Shown: positions 51,205 through 62,172 of the stretch, in pieces
How positions within the stretch are numbered: position 1 is the stretch's first letter
Layout: every line of letters starts with the position of its first letter
NCBI GenBank assembly: GCA_905233475.1
Contig: CAJOEN010000001.1
Span: 1-62,412, forward strand
Origin: an uncultured Bacteroidales bacterium
Lineage (GTDB): Bacteria > Bacteroidota > Bacteroidia > Bacteroidales > P3
Direction: 5' to 3'
DNA length: 62,412 bases
The notes under the pieces: model-generated
Databases searched by the model: none
Seen by the model: the letters and a program-made list of their open reading frames with translations, nothing else
Told to the model about the DNA's origin: nothing
Position numbers and translations under genes: made by a program

Positions 51205-52386
51205 ATGGACTTAAGCACTTATTTTGAGCCTGTTAGCCTCGACGACATACAGTTCGTCCACAACGATTTCTTTCCGCACATCGGCGACCGAATACAAACA
51301 TATACTACTGAAAACGGTTTCCCAGAAACAAAAAAACAGCACCTCGCGCTTTTGGGTGTCTGCGACGACCGTGCGGCGGTAAACAACAGCGGTTGCAAGG
51401 ACGCCCCAAACGAAGTTCGCAAGAAATTCTACAGCCTATCGCTACCAAACTACGACCTTAAAATCGTTGATCTTGGCAATATGGTTATGGGCAATACAGC
51501 AGAAGACACCTACTATGCCCTTGCACACACTATAGCCACTCTGATACACCGCAATGTGGTACCCATAGTAATAGGCGGAGGCAACGACCTCGCTTTTGCT
51601 ATATACAAAGCATACGAAAAACTTTGCCAAATTGTAAATATCTGTGCCATAGACCCTCGTTTCGACCTCGGGACAAACGAAAGTGCCATAGACTCCCAAT
51701 CGTACCTGAATAGTATAATAATGTCGCAACCCAACTTCCTGTTTAGTTTCACCAACATCGGCTATCAAAGCTATTTCGTTGATCAGCAATATATCAAACT
51801 GATGAACGACCTACATTTCGACACCTACCGTTTGGGAGTGGTGCAGAACGACCTCAACGAGTCGGAACCGCTTTTGCGCAATGCCGATTTTATAAGCATT
51901 GACCTCTCTGCAGTAAGGCAGAGCGACGCTCCGGCAAACGGAAATCCGACACCACACGGCTTCTACGGCGAACAACTGTGCACTATGACACGGTTTGCAG
52001 GAATAAGCGACAAGTTGTCGTGCATAGGATTCTTTGAAATGAACCCTCGTTTCGACAACAACGGCCAAACGGCTCATTTGGTGGCACACGCAATATGGTA
52101 TTTTATCGAGGGTTTCTATGGACGCAAGTCCGATTTTCCATATAAAGACAAACAAAACTACCGACGCTATATTGTGCCTCTGATTGGCGACGAATCCATG
52201 GAAATAATTTTTTATAAAAGCAAGAAAAGCGACCGATGGTGGATGGAAATCCCCTGCCCCGACGACAGACAAGACAAATACGCACGCCATCTGCTGTTAC
52301 CCTGCTCCTACCGCGACTACCAGCAAGCATTGAACAACGAAATACCCGAACGCTGGTGGACTTGCTACAACCGCATTCTAAACTGA
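51205..52386 (+). CDS. Ureohydrolase-family (arginase/formimidoylglutamase-like) protein lacking metal ligands
   Basis: A 393-residue protein with the arginase-deacetylase fold. The family's metal motifs are altered: GGxHD reads IGGGNDL (Asn127 for His), DxHxD reads DPRFD (Arg152 for the His), and SxDxDxxxP reads SIDLSAVRQSDAP (Ser235 for Asp). Three of the usual six manganese ligands are gone, so it is unlikely to hydrolyse arginine, agmatine or formiminoglutamate. This looks like a pseudoenzyme with another role; the fold and the rest are well conserved and not eroded. A single gene with a poor TAACTTTA promoter match at about 51171. Confidence 0.75.
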   Translation: MDLSTYFEPVSLDDIQFVHNDFFPHIGDRIQTYTTENGFPETKKQHLALLGVCDDRAAVNNSGCKDAPNEVRKKFYSLSLPNYDLKIVDLGNMVMGNTAEDTYYALAHTIATLIHRNVVPIVIGGGNDLAFAIYKAYEKLCQIVNICAIDPRFDLGTNESAIDSQSYLNSIIMSQPNFLFSFTNIGYQSYFVDQQYIKLMNDLHFDTYRLGVVQNDLNESEPLLRNADFISIDLSAVRQSDAPANGNPTPHGFYGEQLCTMTRFAGISDKLSCIGFFEMNPRFDNNGQTAHLVAHAIWYFIEGFYGRKSDFPYKDKQNYRRYIVPLIGDESMEIIFYKSKKSDRWWMEIPCPDDRQDKYARHLLLPCSYRDYQQALNNEIPERWWTCYNRILN

Positions 52387-52431
52387 CAAATTCAGCTACA
52401 GACTTTAAACTATTCAGAGTCCCTTAAATAA

Positions 52432-52466
52432 AAACGCACGTGCCCTTTTGGGACACGTGCGTTTGT
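52432..52466. terminator. Bidirectional terminator between the ureohydrolase-like and S46 genes
   Basis: AAACGCACGTG (52432-52442) pairs with CACGTGCGTTT (52454-52464), with an inner CCC/GGG pair; it lies between two convergent genes. Confidence 0.85.
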
Positions 52467-52486
52467 TATTTTCGCTGTAATATCAA

Positions 52487-54637
52487 TCAGTCTTTTACAA
52501 TATCGATTTCGTCGATGAGGTTTTTGGCACCGGCAAACTTGTCGATGATGAAGAGCATATAGCGTACGTCGAGGTTGATGCAGCGCTGCATATTCTCTTC
52601 AAAGTCGATGTCGCCCGACATGGCTTCGCTGTTGCCGTCGAAGGCAAGGCCGATAAGCTGGCCTTTGGCGTTCATAACGGGAGAACCGGAGTTGCCGCCG
52701 GTGATGTCGTTGTTGGTGATGAAACAAACGGGGAGTTCGCCTTTCTCATTGGCATAGCGACCGAAATCGCCGGCATAGAACAGGGTTTTCAGTTTTTCGG
52801 GAACGTTGAACTCGGGATTGTTGGGGTCTTCTTTCTCGATAACGCCCTTGAGGGTAGTGTAATGGTTGTAGTGTACTCCGTCCTTTGGGTCGTAGGCAAG
52901 CACGTTGCCGTAGGTGCAACGGATGGTGGAGTTGGCGTCGGGGGCAAGGGGTTTGTCGCCGTTCATCTGCATTATGCCGTCAACAAACAGACGTTTGCCT
53001 TTGGCCAGATCGGGGGTGGCGGCATTCACTTTCATAGCCACCTCGCGGTACATATTGTACGACTGCATACCGGCAATATACATTGGATCATTCTCCACAG
53101 TCTTCATCTTGGGTTTTTCAAGGAACTTGTTGAATTTCTCGGCGTTGGCAAAAACGGATTTCTTCATCACGTCGGCGGCGTATTTCTCGAAGTTGCCTTT
53201 GTATTTCTTGGCGGCTGTTTTCAGAAATTCGGGGCAGTATTCCTGTTCGATGTTGTTGTAAACATACTCGAACATGGCGGCAATGGTCTTCTGTTCGGTA
53301 ACTTGGTCGTAGTCTTTGTAAAACTCGGCGGCTTCTTTTTTCAGTTTTTCTATAATATCGGGACGTTCCTCGGCCACTTTAACGCCAAGTCCCAACTGAT
53401 ATGCTTGGAAAGGCAGGTCGGGACCCTGCAGGAGACCTTCAGCGAGGTAGGTGCGTGCGGCCATGTAGGGTTTGCGTGCGTTGTAGCTGTCTTCGAGATA
53501 ACGCAGGGCGTTCTGATAGTCGCCACCTTTGTATTTTGCCCATTCGGTGTACTGTTTTTCGATGTCTTTCTTCACAGCCATAGTGTTGAGGGCCTTGAGG
53601 GCTTTGTTTTGCTCATAGCTGTATTTCCAGTAGTTTGAGCAGCTGGCATATTTAGATGAGTATTTAATGCGTACGGCTTGGTCGGCAGCCATGGCGGCGC
53701 GCCACACGTTGATTTTAACGGTACGTATTTCGTAGCGCAGCTTGTTGGTGATGTTCATAGTCTCCTCGAGACCATAAGAGGTGAGGAAACGGTCGGTGGT
53801 GCCGGGAAATCCCATAATCATGGCGAAGTCGTTCTGTTCCACGCCTTTTATGCTCACGGGCAGGTGGTGCTTGGGTTTCAGAGGAACATTGTCCTTGGAG
53901 TAGGTAGCGGGCGAGCCGTCGGGGGCGGTGTAGATACGCAACAGCGAGAAGTCGGCGGTATGGCGGGGCCACATCCAGTTGTCGGTGTCGCCGCCGAACT
54001 TACCCATCGACGAGGGAGGAGCGCCAACCAGACGCACGTCTTTATAAATAACGTGAACGAACATAATGAACTGGTTGCCGTTGAACATGCTTTTCACCTT
54101 GGCTTCGTAGTAAGTGCCTTCCACAGCGGCCTTTTCCAGCTCGGTAGCTTTCTCACTGATAGCGCTGTTACGTTCGGCTTCGCTCATGTCGTCTTTGAGC
54201 ACGCTTTTAATTTGGTCGGTAACGTCCTCTATACGAATAAGAATAGAGGCGGTTTTACCGATATTGGGCAGTTCCTCGTCCATTGAGTAAGCCCAGAAAC
54301 CGTCGCGCAAGTAGTCGTGTTCCACGGTGGAGTGTGCCTGAATCATGCCGTAGCCGCAGTGGTGGTTGGTGCTTACCAGACCTTTGTCGGAGATGATTTC
54401 GGCGGTGCAGAAATGCCAGAACGACTGTCCGTCCTCGCCCAGTCCGATGATGGCGTCCTTGATACAGCTTTGATTTACATTGTAGATGTCCTCTGGAGTG
54501 AGTTTAAAGCCTTTCTTCTGCATGTCGGCATAGTTTTTGCCGAGCAAAGAAAGCAACCACATGCCTTCGTCGGCACGCATAGCGTCAGGGAGCAACAAGG
54601 CTATTCCCAAAACAATTGCTAAAATTCTATGTTTCAT
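52487..54637 (-). CDS. S46-family dipeptidyl peptidase (DPP7/DPP11-type)
   Basis: A 716-residue exported serine peptidase (signal peptide ending near AMRADEG). The chymotrypsin-like fold has its His in STNHHCGYG (about 92-93), a GTYYEAK block, GFPGTTDRFLTSYG, and catalytic Ser650 in TGGNSGSPVMNAKGQLIG. S46 enzymes act on N-terminal dipeptides and are a hallmark of Bacteroidota that live on peptides; DPP7 prefers hydrophobic and DPP11 acidic P1 residues. I could not decide which: the determining residue position is uncertain from memory. It is downstream of a 56-residue gene, 49 bp away, probably cotranscribed from 54923-54930. Confidence 0.93.
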   Translation of the reverse strand: MKHRILAIVLGIALLLPDAMRADEGMWLLSLLGKNYADMQKKGFKLTPEDIYNVNQSCIKDAIIGLGEDGQSFWHFCTAEIISDKGLVSTNHHCGYGMIQAHSTVEHDYLRDGFWAYSMDEELPNIGKTASILIRIEDVTDQIKSVLKDDMSEAERNSAISEKATELEKAAVEGTYYEAKVKSMFNGNQFIMFVHVIYKDVRLVGAPPSSMGKFGGDTDNWMWPRHTADFSLLRIYTAPDGSPATYSKDNVPLKPKHHLPVSIKGVEQNDFAMIMGFPGTTDRFLTSYGLEETMNITNKLRYEIRTVKINVWRAAMAADQAVRIKYSSKYASCSNYWKYSYEQNKALKALNTMAVKKDIEKQYTEWAKYKGGDYQNALRYLEDSYNARKPYMAARTYLAEGLLQGPDLPFQAYQLGLGVKVAEERPDIIEKLKKEAAEFYKDYDQVTEQKTIAAMFEYVYNNIEQEYCPEFLKTAAKKYKGNFEKYAADVMKKSVFANAEKFNKFLEKPKMKTVENDPMYIAGMQSYNMYREVAMKVNAATPDLAKGKRLFVDGIMQMNGDKPLAPDANSTIRCTYGNVLAYDPKDGVHYNHYTTLKGVIEKEDPNNPEFNVPEKLKTLFYAGDFGRYANEKGELPVCFITNNDITGGNSGSPVMNAKGQLIGLAFDGNSEAMSGDIDFEENMQRCINLDVRYMLFIIDKFAGAKNLIDEIDIVKD

Positions 54638-54686
54638 TGTAATAAGTGTTTTTTTTAGTTATTATTCTGTTTTTTATTTTCTGTGA

Positions 54687-54857
54687 TTAATAGTTGCCGG
54701 CATTTTCGTACTGCCGTTGCTCCTCCTCGAGGGAGTAAATGCAGAAATCCGCCTGACGGATCATGTAATTGTAAGCCTCCATCTTTGTCGGCAGGTCGCT
54801 GATATTGGAGATTTCCTGAACAAGGTTGTCGATTTTTTGTTTTATGGCTACGTCCAT
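54687..54857 (-). CDS. Small conserved-looking protein, 56 residues
   Basis: A short gene encodes MDVAIKQKIDNLVQEISNIS and ends EEEQRQYENAGNY. It has no signal or membrane segment and looks helical, with Glu/Gln-rich ends. The codon use is that of a normal gene, and a promoter box (54923-54930) lies 66 bp upstream. The S46 peptidase gene follows 49 bp downstream. It is below a typical length cut-off and would be missed. Function unknown. Confidence 0.7.
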   Translation of the reverse strand: MDVAIKQKIDNLVQEISNISDLPTKMEAYNYMIRQADFCIYSLEEEQRQYENAGNY

Positions 54858-54922
54858 ATTTCGATGTTTTTTTTGTTTTTAATTTCGGCAAAAATGCCTA
54901 AAACGGTATAAAAAATGTGGTG

Positions 54923-54930
54923 CAAAGATA
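54923..54930 (-). promoter_or_regulatory. -7 promoter box of the 56-residue gene and S46 peptidase gene
   Basis: The minus strand reads TATCTTTG followed by CACC, a strong match, upstream of both genes. Confidence 0.6.
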
Positions 54931-55063
54931 CGTTTTTTTTTCCACAAAAAGGACAAAAGAAAGCATGTGGCAAAAAACAGTTTTAGATAAGTTTAATAAT
55001 CAATGTCTTAGAGAAAAATAGAAGAAAATCGGAAAAAAATTTTTTTCTCTCAACAAAATATAG

Positions 55064-55071
55064 TACCTTTG
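55064..55071 (+). promoter_or_regulatory. -7 promoter box of gdhA
   Basis: TACCTTTG followed by CACC, 46 bp before the ATG at 55117. Confidence 0.6.
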
Positions 55072-55116
55072 CACCACGAATTAAAAACAAATGTTTAAAT
55101 TAAAATTCAAAATATC

Positions 55117-56460
55117 ATGAATGTACAAAACATTATGACCAACCTGGAAGCCAAACATCCGGGTGAAAGCGAATACTTGCAAGCAGTTCGCGAAGTGCTC
55201 GAATCCATCGAGGAAGTTTACAACCAACACCCCGAATTCGAGAAAGCAAAAATCGTTGAACGTATGGTAGAACCCGACCGTATCTTCACTTTCCGTGTAA
55301 CTTGGGTTGACGACAAAGGCGAAGTTCAGACCAACCTCGGCTACCGCGTGCAGTACAACGCCGCTCTCGGTGCATACAAAGGCGGTCTGCGTTTCCACCC
55401 CAAGGTAAACGTTTCCATGCTTAAATTCTTAGGTTTCGAACAGATATTCAAAAACAGCCTGACCATGTTGCCTCTCGGCGGTGGCAAGGGCGGTGCTGAT
55501 TTCGATCCCACCGGAAAATCCGACGCTGAAATCATGCGTTTCTGCCAAGCTTTCGTTTACGAACTCTGGCGCAACATCGGACCCGACCAAGACAGCCCCG
55601 CTGGCGACGTTGGAGTTGGCGGACGTGAAATCGGTTACATGTACGGTATGTACAAGAAACTGGCCCGCGAACACAGCACCGGCGCTCTGACAGGTAAGAG
55701 CTACGGCTGGGGTGGTTCCCTCATCCGTCCCGAAGCTACCGGTTTCGGCGCTATCTACTACGTAGAACGCATGGTAAAACAAAAAGGCGACAAGATGGAA
55801 GGCAAACGTATAGCTCTCTCCGGCTTCGGTAACGTAGCTTGGGGCGCTGCCATCAAAGCTTCCGAACTTGGTGCCAAAGTTGTTGCCCTCTCCGGTCCCG
55901 ACGGCGTTTGCGAAATAGCCGACGGCATCACCAAAGAAATGATCGACTATATGCTTGACATGCGTGCTTCGAACCGCAACAAAGTTCAGGACATGGCCGA
56001 CAAATTCCCCGGAAAAGCCAAATTCACAGCTGGCAAGAAAGCTTGGAGCGTGAAATGCGACATCGCTTGCCCGTGCGCTTTCCAGAACGAAATGGCTGAA
56101 GAAGACGCCAAAGAACTTATCGCCAACGGCGTTAAATACGTTGCCGAAGTTTCGAACATGGGTTGCCAGCCCGGCGCTATAGCAGCTCTGCAGGGTGCCA
56201 AGATACCTTTCGGCCCCGGTAAAGCCGTTAATGCTGGTGGCGTTGCTACCTCCGGCCTCGAAATCTGCCAGAACGCTGAACACCGCAACTGGACAGCCGA
56301 AGAAGTTGACAAAAACCTCCACACTATCATGAACAACATCTATGACATGTGTGTTGAATACGGCAAACAAGCCGACGGTACTATCAACTACGTTAAAGGC
56401 GCCAACATCGCCGGTTTCATGCGCGTTGCCAACGCTATGCTGGCTCAGGGTATCATATAA
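55117..56460 (+). CDS. gdhA: Glutamate dehydrogenase
   Basis: A 447-residue hexameric Glu dehydrogenase (2-oxoglutarate + NH4+ to glutamate, reversible). The substrate loop GGGKGGADFDP and the catalytic Asp region PAGDVGVGGREIGYMYG are present, as are SLIRPEATGFG and the nucleotide fold GFGNVAWGA. Length and blocks fit the NADP-type family. Codon use is strongly biased towards C-ending codons, which suggests high expression. It is monocistronic with a strong promoter and terminator. Together with GlnN it handles ammonia, and in peptide users it also opens glutamate catabolism. Confidence 0.97.
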   Translation: MNVQNIMTNLEAKHPGESEYLQAVREVLESIEEVYNQHPEFEKAKIVERMVEPDRIFTFRVTWVDDKGEVQTNLGYRVQYNAALGAYKGGLRFHPKVNVSMLKFLGFEQIFKNSLTMLPLGGGKGGADFDPTGKSDAEIMRFCQAFVYELWRNIGPDQDSPAGDVGVGGREIGYMYGMYKKLAREHSTGALTGKSYGWGGSLIRPEATGFGAIYYVERMVKQKGDKMEGKRIALSGFGNVAWGAAIKASELGAKVVALSGPDGVCEIADGITKEMIDYMLDMRASNRNKVQDMADKFPGKAKFTAGKKAWSVKCDIACPCAFQNEMAEEDAKELIANGVKYVAEVSNMGCQPGAIAALQGAKIPFGPGKAVNAGGVATSGLEICQNAEHRNWTAEEVDKNLHTIMNNIYDMCVEYGKQADGTINYVKGANIAGFMRVANAMLAQGII

Positions 56461-56490
56461 TCTATTGACGAAGGTTTTAACCCTATATGA

Positions 56491-56520
56491 AAAGGGCTCC
56501 GCTTGCGGAGCCCTTTATTT
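56491..56520 (+). terminator. Terminator of gdhA
   Basis: A 12-bp stem, AAAGGGCTCCGC / GCGGAGCCCTTT (56491-56502 and 56505-56516), is followed by ATTTTT. Confidence 0.85.
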
Positions 56521-56650
56521 TTGTGTTTTTTTTCATCAAACGACAGAAAATAAGACTTTGACTTTTCAGAAAAAAAAGCATATTTTTTCAGATTAAAAAT
56601 AGTCATTTTCACCAGTAACCTTATGAACTTATTACAATTTATAAAAGAAC

Positions 56651-56690
56651 AACAAAAGGGTTCCAATCTTTGAAACCCTTTTGTTGTTTG
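56651..56690. terminator. Second hairpin terminator between gdhA and gyrB
   Basis: AACAAAAGGGTT (56651-56662) pairs with AACCCTTTTGTT (56674-56685). It lies in the convergent gap and could terminate gyrB transcripts from the minus strand. The rest of the gap (56461-56769) holds no gene. Confidence 0.65.
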
Positions 56691-56769
56691 TCGAGACAAT
56701 GTATTACCCTCAGCCTCGACTGTGATACGATTATGATTGTCTATTTATCCTCTAGGATAAAACTTATTT

Positions 56770-59051
<2,282 letters not shown>

Positions 59052-59207
59052 CTACGATGCATTAAAGAGTTTCATAATCAGCACCTCAGGGAGCCACACA
59101 TCTTCGCCCTCGAATCTCACGTTTACCTGCGCAATTCCGTTGTCGTCCTGATATATCAGGAACGCATGATTGCTGTTTGCCAATTCGTTATTATCTTTCT
59201 TTGCCAT
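59052..59207 (-). pseudogene. RhuM-family N-terminal fragment
   Basis: A 51-codon frame encodes MAKKDNNELANSNHAFLIYQ, then VNVRFEGEDVWLPE and ends LFNAS. This matches the start of RhuM-type virulence-associated proteins (..IYQ..d....v.vRle.etvWLtq.qmaeLF..), which are ~330 residues; here the frame stops right after it. The promoter box is intact (59224-59231, minus). It is either a pseudogene or a truncated small protein. The match is from memory. Confidence 0.6.
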
Positions 59208-59223
59208 ATTTTGTTTTTTTTTG

Positions 59224-59231
59224 CAAAAATA
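59224..59231 (-). promoter_or_regulatory. -7 promoter box of the RhuM fragment
   Basis: The minus strand reads TATTTTTG followed by CA, 17 bp before the ATG at 59207. Confidence 0.45.
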
Positions 59232-59360
59232 ATCAAACCACTTCTCTTCTTATACTATCCTTATACATTTTTAATTGTTTAACATCTGAAATGCGGAAAT
59301 GGCACATCTTATCTTTCCTATTTTTATTGTTGGAACTAAGAGCATGTTTCTTTGTTCTTG

Positions 59361-60380
59361 CTAAGCCAACCTGTACCTGTATTTCTTGCTATTAGTACAA
59401 CCCACTCCGATGATTTTGTTTTCTGATAGTAGTATGGATAAATGCCGTTTTACAGTAATTGTAGAAAGTCCTAAAGATGTTCTAATATCATCAATTGTAG
59501 AGTATGGCCGATTCTTTAATAGATTCAAGATGGCTTTTGAAATACTTGAAGTTGATGGAGATAGAATATTGGATTGTGGCGTTTTGTCATCGTTCTTACT
59601 ATAATTGGCAATATTATCAAGGAAAGTTTGACGGTGGCGACTCCATTCCATTCCTTTGTCGGGTAATTGGTAGAACTCCATTAGCTCTTGATGTATGGCA
59701 TCTAATGTAATAGGGCTATCAATCGCATTGGCTTTCTTCGGGTCACAAAGCCAGCCGACACTGTTAAACTCGGTTCCTGGCAACAAATAGAATCTGACAT
59801 TGTTGTCGTATGCCCATACGGCACCCATCTCGTTGAGACATATTTCGCTCTTTTTGTAGTTGTTGGAGATCATCAGAAATGCGAAATCTGCCATCTGAAG
59901 GTTGCTTTTGATATGACTACGAATATCTTCACCATTCTTGATGCCGAGTTCTTCAATAGAGGTGCAAAAAATATCTTGTGCTTCAATACCAATACCCAAT
60001 TTCAGAATTTGGTCCGTAAAATTTCGAACAATAGTCTCGTCTTTTGAAGAATGGCTTATAAAGATTTTTATCTCACCCGAGCATGGCTCTTCTAAAGAAA
60101 TAATACATTTTGTAAGAGTTCTCAAAGCCGACAAGTGAACTATTCTATCACTATCATATCCATCAATATGTTCTTGCATTTGTGCGCATATAGATGGATA
60201 TTTATTTTTGATTGCTTCCTTTAAACATAATAGTTTCTTTTCATAGTTTTTGATATCTCCTTTTATTAAATAGTCCGATAAAACCAGATTCTTATATGGG
60301 ATCACTGTCTTAATAGCCTTAATTTCTTTTTCCTCAAATTCTTTACACTCAAGTGCAATTTTATATATCTCGCCTCTCAT
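59361..60380 (-). CDS. TIR-domain protein with C-terminal winged helix
   Basis: A 339-residue protein. The N-terminal ~100 residues are helical and unfamiliar. A TIR domain (about 104-215) follows: EIKIFISHSSKDETIVRNFT, QDIFCTSIEELGIKNGEDIR, and KKSEICLNEMGAVWA, with Glu184 in the position of the NADase glutamate of catalytic TIRs. The C-terminal ~60 residues (278-339) form a winged helix (AILNLLKNRPYSTIDDIRTS and TVKRHLSILLSENKIIGVG). TIR proteins of bacteria often act in antiphage defence by NAD+ depletion; a fused wHTH suggests DNA binding or autoregulation. AT-rich composition differs from the neighbours. It is the second gene after a GIY-YIG gene, 16 bp apart. Confidence 0.85.
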   Translation of the reverse strand: MRGEIYKIALECKEFEEKEIKAIKTVIPYKNLVLSDYLIKGDIKNYEKKLLCLKEAIKNKYPSICAQMQEHIDGYDSDRIVHLSALRTLTKCIISLEEPCSGEIKIFISHSSKDETIVRNFTDQILKLGIGIEAQDIFCTSIEELGIKNGEDIRSHIKSNLQMADFAFLMISNNYKKSEICLNEMGAVWAYDNNVRFYLLPGTEFNSVGWLCDPKKANAIDSPITLDAIHQELMEFYQLPDKGMEWSRHRQTFLDNIANYSKNDDKTPQSNILSPSTSSISKAILNLLKNRPYSTIDDIRTSLGLSTITVKRHLSILLSENKIIGVGCTNSKKYRYRLA

Positions 60381-60396
60381 AATTACAGAATTTTCA

Positions 60397-61227
60397 TTAA
60401 CCTTCTAATTGCTTTCTATATACAACATCCAATGTTTGACCATCCTTGTCTTTCCAGACAAGCCAACCATTGTTACTGCTACCAATGCAGAAGTCGGCTG
60501 CGGTACTGGGACTTGAAAAAGTTTTATCTGACTCCAGTTCCAACTTGTCCGCATTGATGACAGCATACTCTTTGAGAAGAGCCTCTCGTTTATCTTTCCA
60601 CGTAAAAGATGGAACAGATGTTTTTGCGATGATACTACCTTTCAAAACTGTAAAGCCATTGGTATGATAAAAACCTTTCGCATTGCATCCACGTCCTTTT
60701 GCATAAAACAAATGTTCTTTTTTAGGCTTTACTACATCGAAAATAGAACAACCGATAAATGATGTGAGAAATTTTACATCTTCAAAGAACCCATCCATAT
60801 CGTCCTTTCTGTATTCTGGTAGATTAGGGGCCTTTGGTGTTTGCTTGTTTTCATTTAGAACAAATGTGTTTGATGCTTTTGCTTCTGCAATAGCTCGGTG
60901 CTCTAAATATTGTACATCTGCCTTTGTCATAGCAGCATCTTTGGAGATGAACATCAATGCCTTTTGCCAAAAGGCTTTCTTGCTGTCATGGTCTTTCACG
61001 CGTTCGCGAAAGTTCTCCGTCTCACCAATGTATGCTTTGGGCTTGGTCGACTCATCTTCTCCTAACAAAATATAAAATGCCGGCGTCTGCAACTCTTGAC
61101 GTTCATTCAAAATAGAAAGACTAGAACGAGGTATCACATACATCTGACAAATTTTATTGCTTATGAACACATACTGAGTTCCTTTCGGATCTCCGTCTAT
61201 CAAATATGTTGTTACTGTTTTGCCCAT
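60397..61227 (-). CDS. GIY-YIG nuclease with C-terminal DUF4357
   Basis: A 276-residue protein. After a ~48-residue N-terminal leader, the GIY-YIG-type fold begins at FYILLGED (GIY equivalent, 51-53), continues AYIGETENFRERVKDHD (YIG at 66-68, Arg74/76), and ends with the catalytic Glu109 in QYLEHRAI. A linker is followed by DUF4357 (about 220-272: KTFSSPSTAADFCIGSSNNG, WLVWKDKDGQTLDVVYRK), which is common in nuclease-type proteins. It opens a two-gene unit with the TIR-wHTH gene; its promoter is at 61330-61337. The AT-rich composition suggests horizontal acquisition. Confidence 0.88.
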   Translation of the reverse strand: MGKTVTTYLIDGDPKGTQYVFISNKICQMYVIPRSSLSILNERQELQTPAFYILLGEDESTKPKAYIGETENFRERVKDHDSKKAFWQKALMFISKDAAMTKADVQYLEHRAIAEAKASNTFVLNENKQTPKAPNLPEYRKDDMDGFFEDVKFLTSFIGCSIFDVVKPKKEHLFYAKGRGCNAKGFYHTNGFTVLKGSIIAKTSVPSFTWKDKREALLKEYAVINADKLELESDKTFSSPSTAADFCIGSSNNGWLVWKDKDGQTLDVVYRKQLEG

Positions 61228-61329
61228 ATCTCTTCTATTAAATAATCAATATGTCATTACTCATCACTTTTAGTGCTTGTATATTTATTATATTTGTATT
61301 TCCATATTGGATGCATTTTTTTCAATCTG

Positions 61330-61337
61330 CAAAGTTA
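61330..61337 (-). promoter_or_regulatory. -7 promoter box of the GIY-YIG/TIR unit
   Basis: The minus strand reads TAACTTTG followed by CA; about 100 bp leader to the ATG at 61227. No second promoter is seen before the TIR gene. Confidence 0.55.
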
Positions 61338-61472
61338 CTCATTTTTTCGGATTTTCGGGCATAAAAACGCCTAAAAATATCAAAAGTTTTGCACATTTTT
61401 TCAATACTGTGAAATTGAGAAAATAATTATCTCACAATTGCGTTATTTATACTTGTTTACAAAGAAAATAGC

Positions 61473-62039
61473 ATGGGATTTATAACGCTTCTGCTTTTGG
61501 CAATAGGACTTTCGATGGACGCTTTCGCGGTGTCGGTGTGCAAGGGGCTGTCGTTGCGCAAGGGCTCGCCGCGCGCCTACCTCTCGGTGGGGCTGTGGTT
61601 CGGCGGCTTTCAGGCACTGATGCCAGTAATAGGATACTATCTCATATTCAATTTCAGGGACTACGTGTCCGCCATCGACCACTGGATTGCCTTTGGGCTG
61701 CTTTTGGCCGTAGGCGTTAATATGATACGCGAGGCCCTTTCGAAAAGCGAGACGGACACCGACTCCTCGCTGGGATTCAAGACCATGCTGCTGCTTGCCA
61801 TCGCCACAAGCATCGACGCCCTGGCCGTGGGCATTTCTTTCGGCTGCCTCGACGTAAACCTGCCCCTTGCCGTTGCCATCATCGGCATAACGACTTTCAT
61901 TTTGTCGGTGGCTGGACTCAAAATTGGCACTATTTTCGGCACACGCTACAAATCCAAGGCGGAGATAACGGGTGGCTTCATACTTATTATGCTCGGGGTG
62001 AAAATCCTGCTGGAACATACAGGAATAATAGGATTTTAA
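61473..62039 (+). CDS. mntP: Manganese efflux pump MntP
   Basis: A 188-residue six-helix membrane protein of the MntP/YebN family. The conserved Asp-containing motifs are LSMDAFAVSVCKGL (helix 1) and TSIDALAVGISFGC (helix 4), related by internal duplication. In E. coli MntP exports Mn2+. Length and motifs are normal. Upstream is an AT-rich 245-bp gap without a recognisable yybP-ykoY riboswitch. It complements the P-type ATPase/Fur pair as a further metal-efflux locus. Confidence 0.93.
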   Translation: MGFITLLLLAIGLSMDAFAVSVCKGLSLRKGSPRAYLSVGLWFGGFQALMPVIGYYLIFNFRDYVSAIDHWIAFGLLLAVGVNMIREALSKSETDTDSSLGFKTMLLLAIATSIDALAVGISFGCLDVNLPLAVAIIGITTFILSVAGLKIGTIFGTRYKSKAEITGGFILIMLGVKILLEHTGIIGF

Positions 62040-62172
62040 TAAAAACACCGACAAATATCTATTCTACAAGTATTTAGGTTAGCATTTCGGCTTACCAACA
62101 AAAATATACTTTCACTTCATTTTTTGGCAGAAAAGAACCTTGATAGAGTCACAATATAAGTTATTATAAAAG

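Noticed and set aside
52862-53638. 258-residue plus-strand frame opposite the S46 peptidase gene
   Set aside because: Antisense shadow, Val/Gly/Phe-rich translation, no motifs.
56620-56672. 16-codon frame starting ATGAACTTATTACAA
   Set aside because: Too short, lies within the convergent terminator region and has no ribosome-binding context.
61380-61472. Possible Mn riboswitch (yybP-ykoY) upstream of mntP
   Set aside because: The AT-rich leader shows only a weak TGAGA/TCTCA repeat; none of the riboswitch loop signatures are visible.
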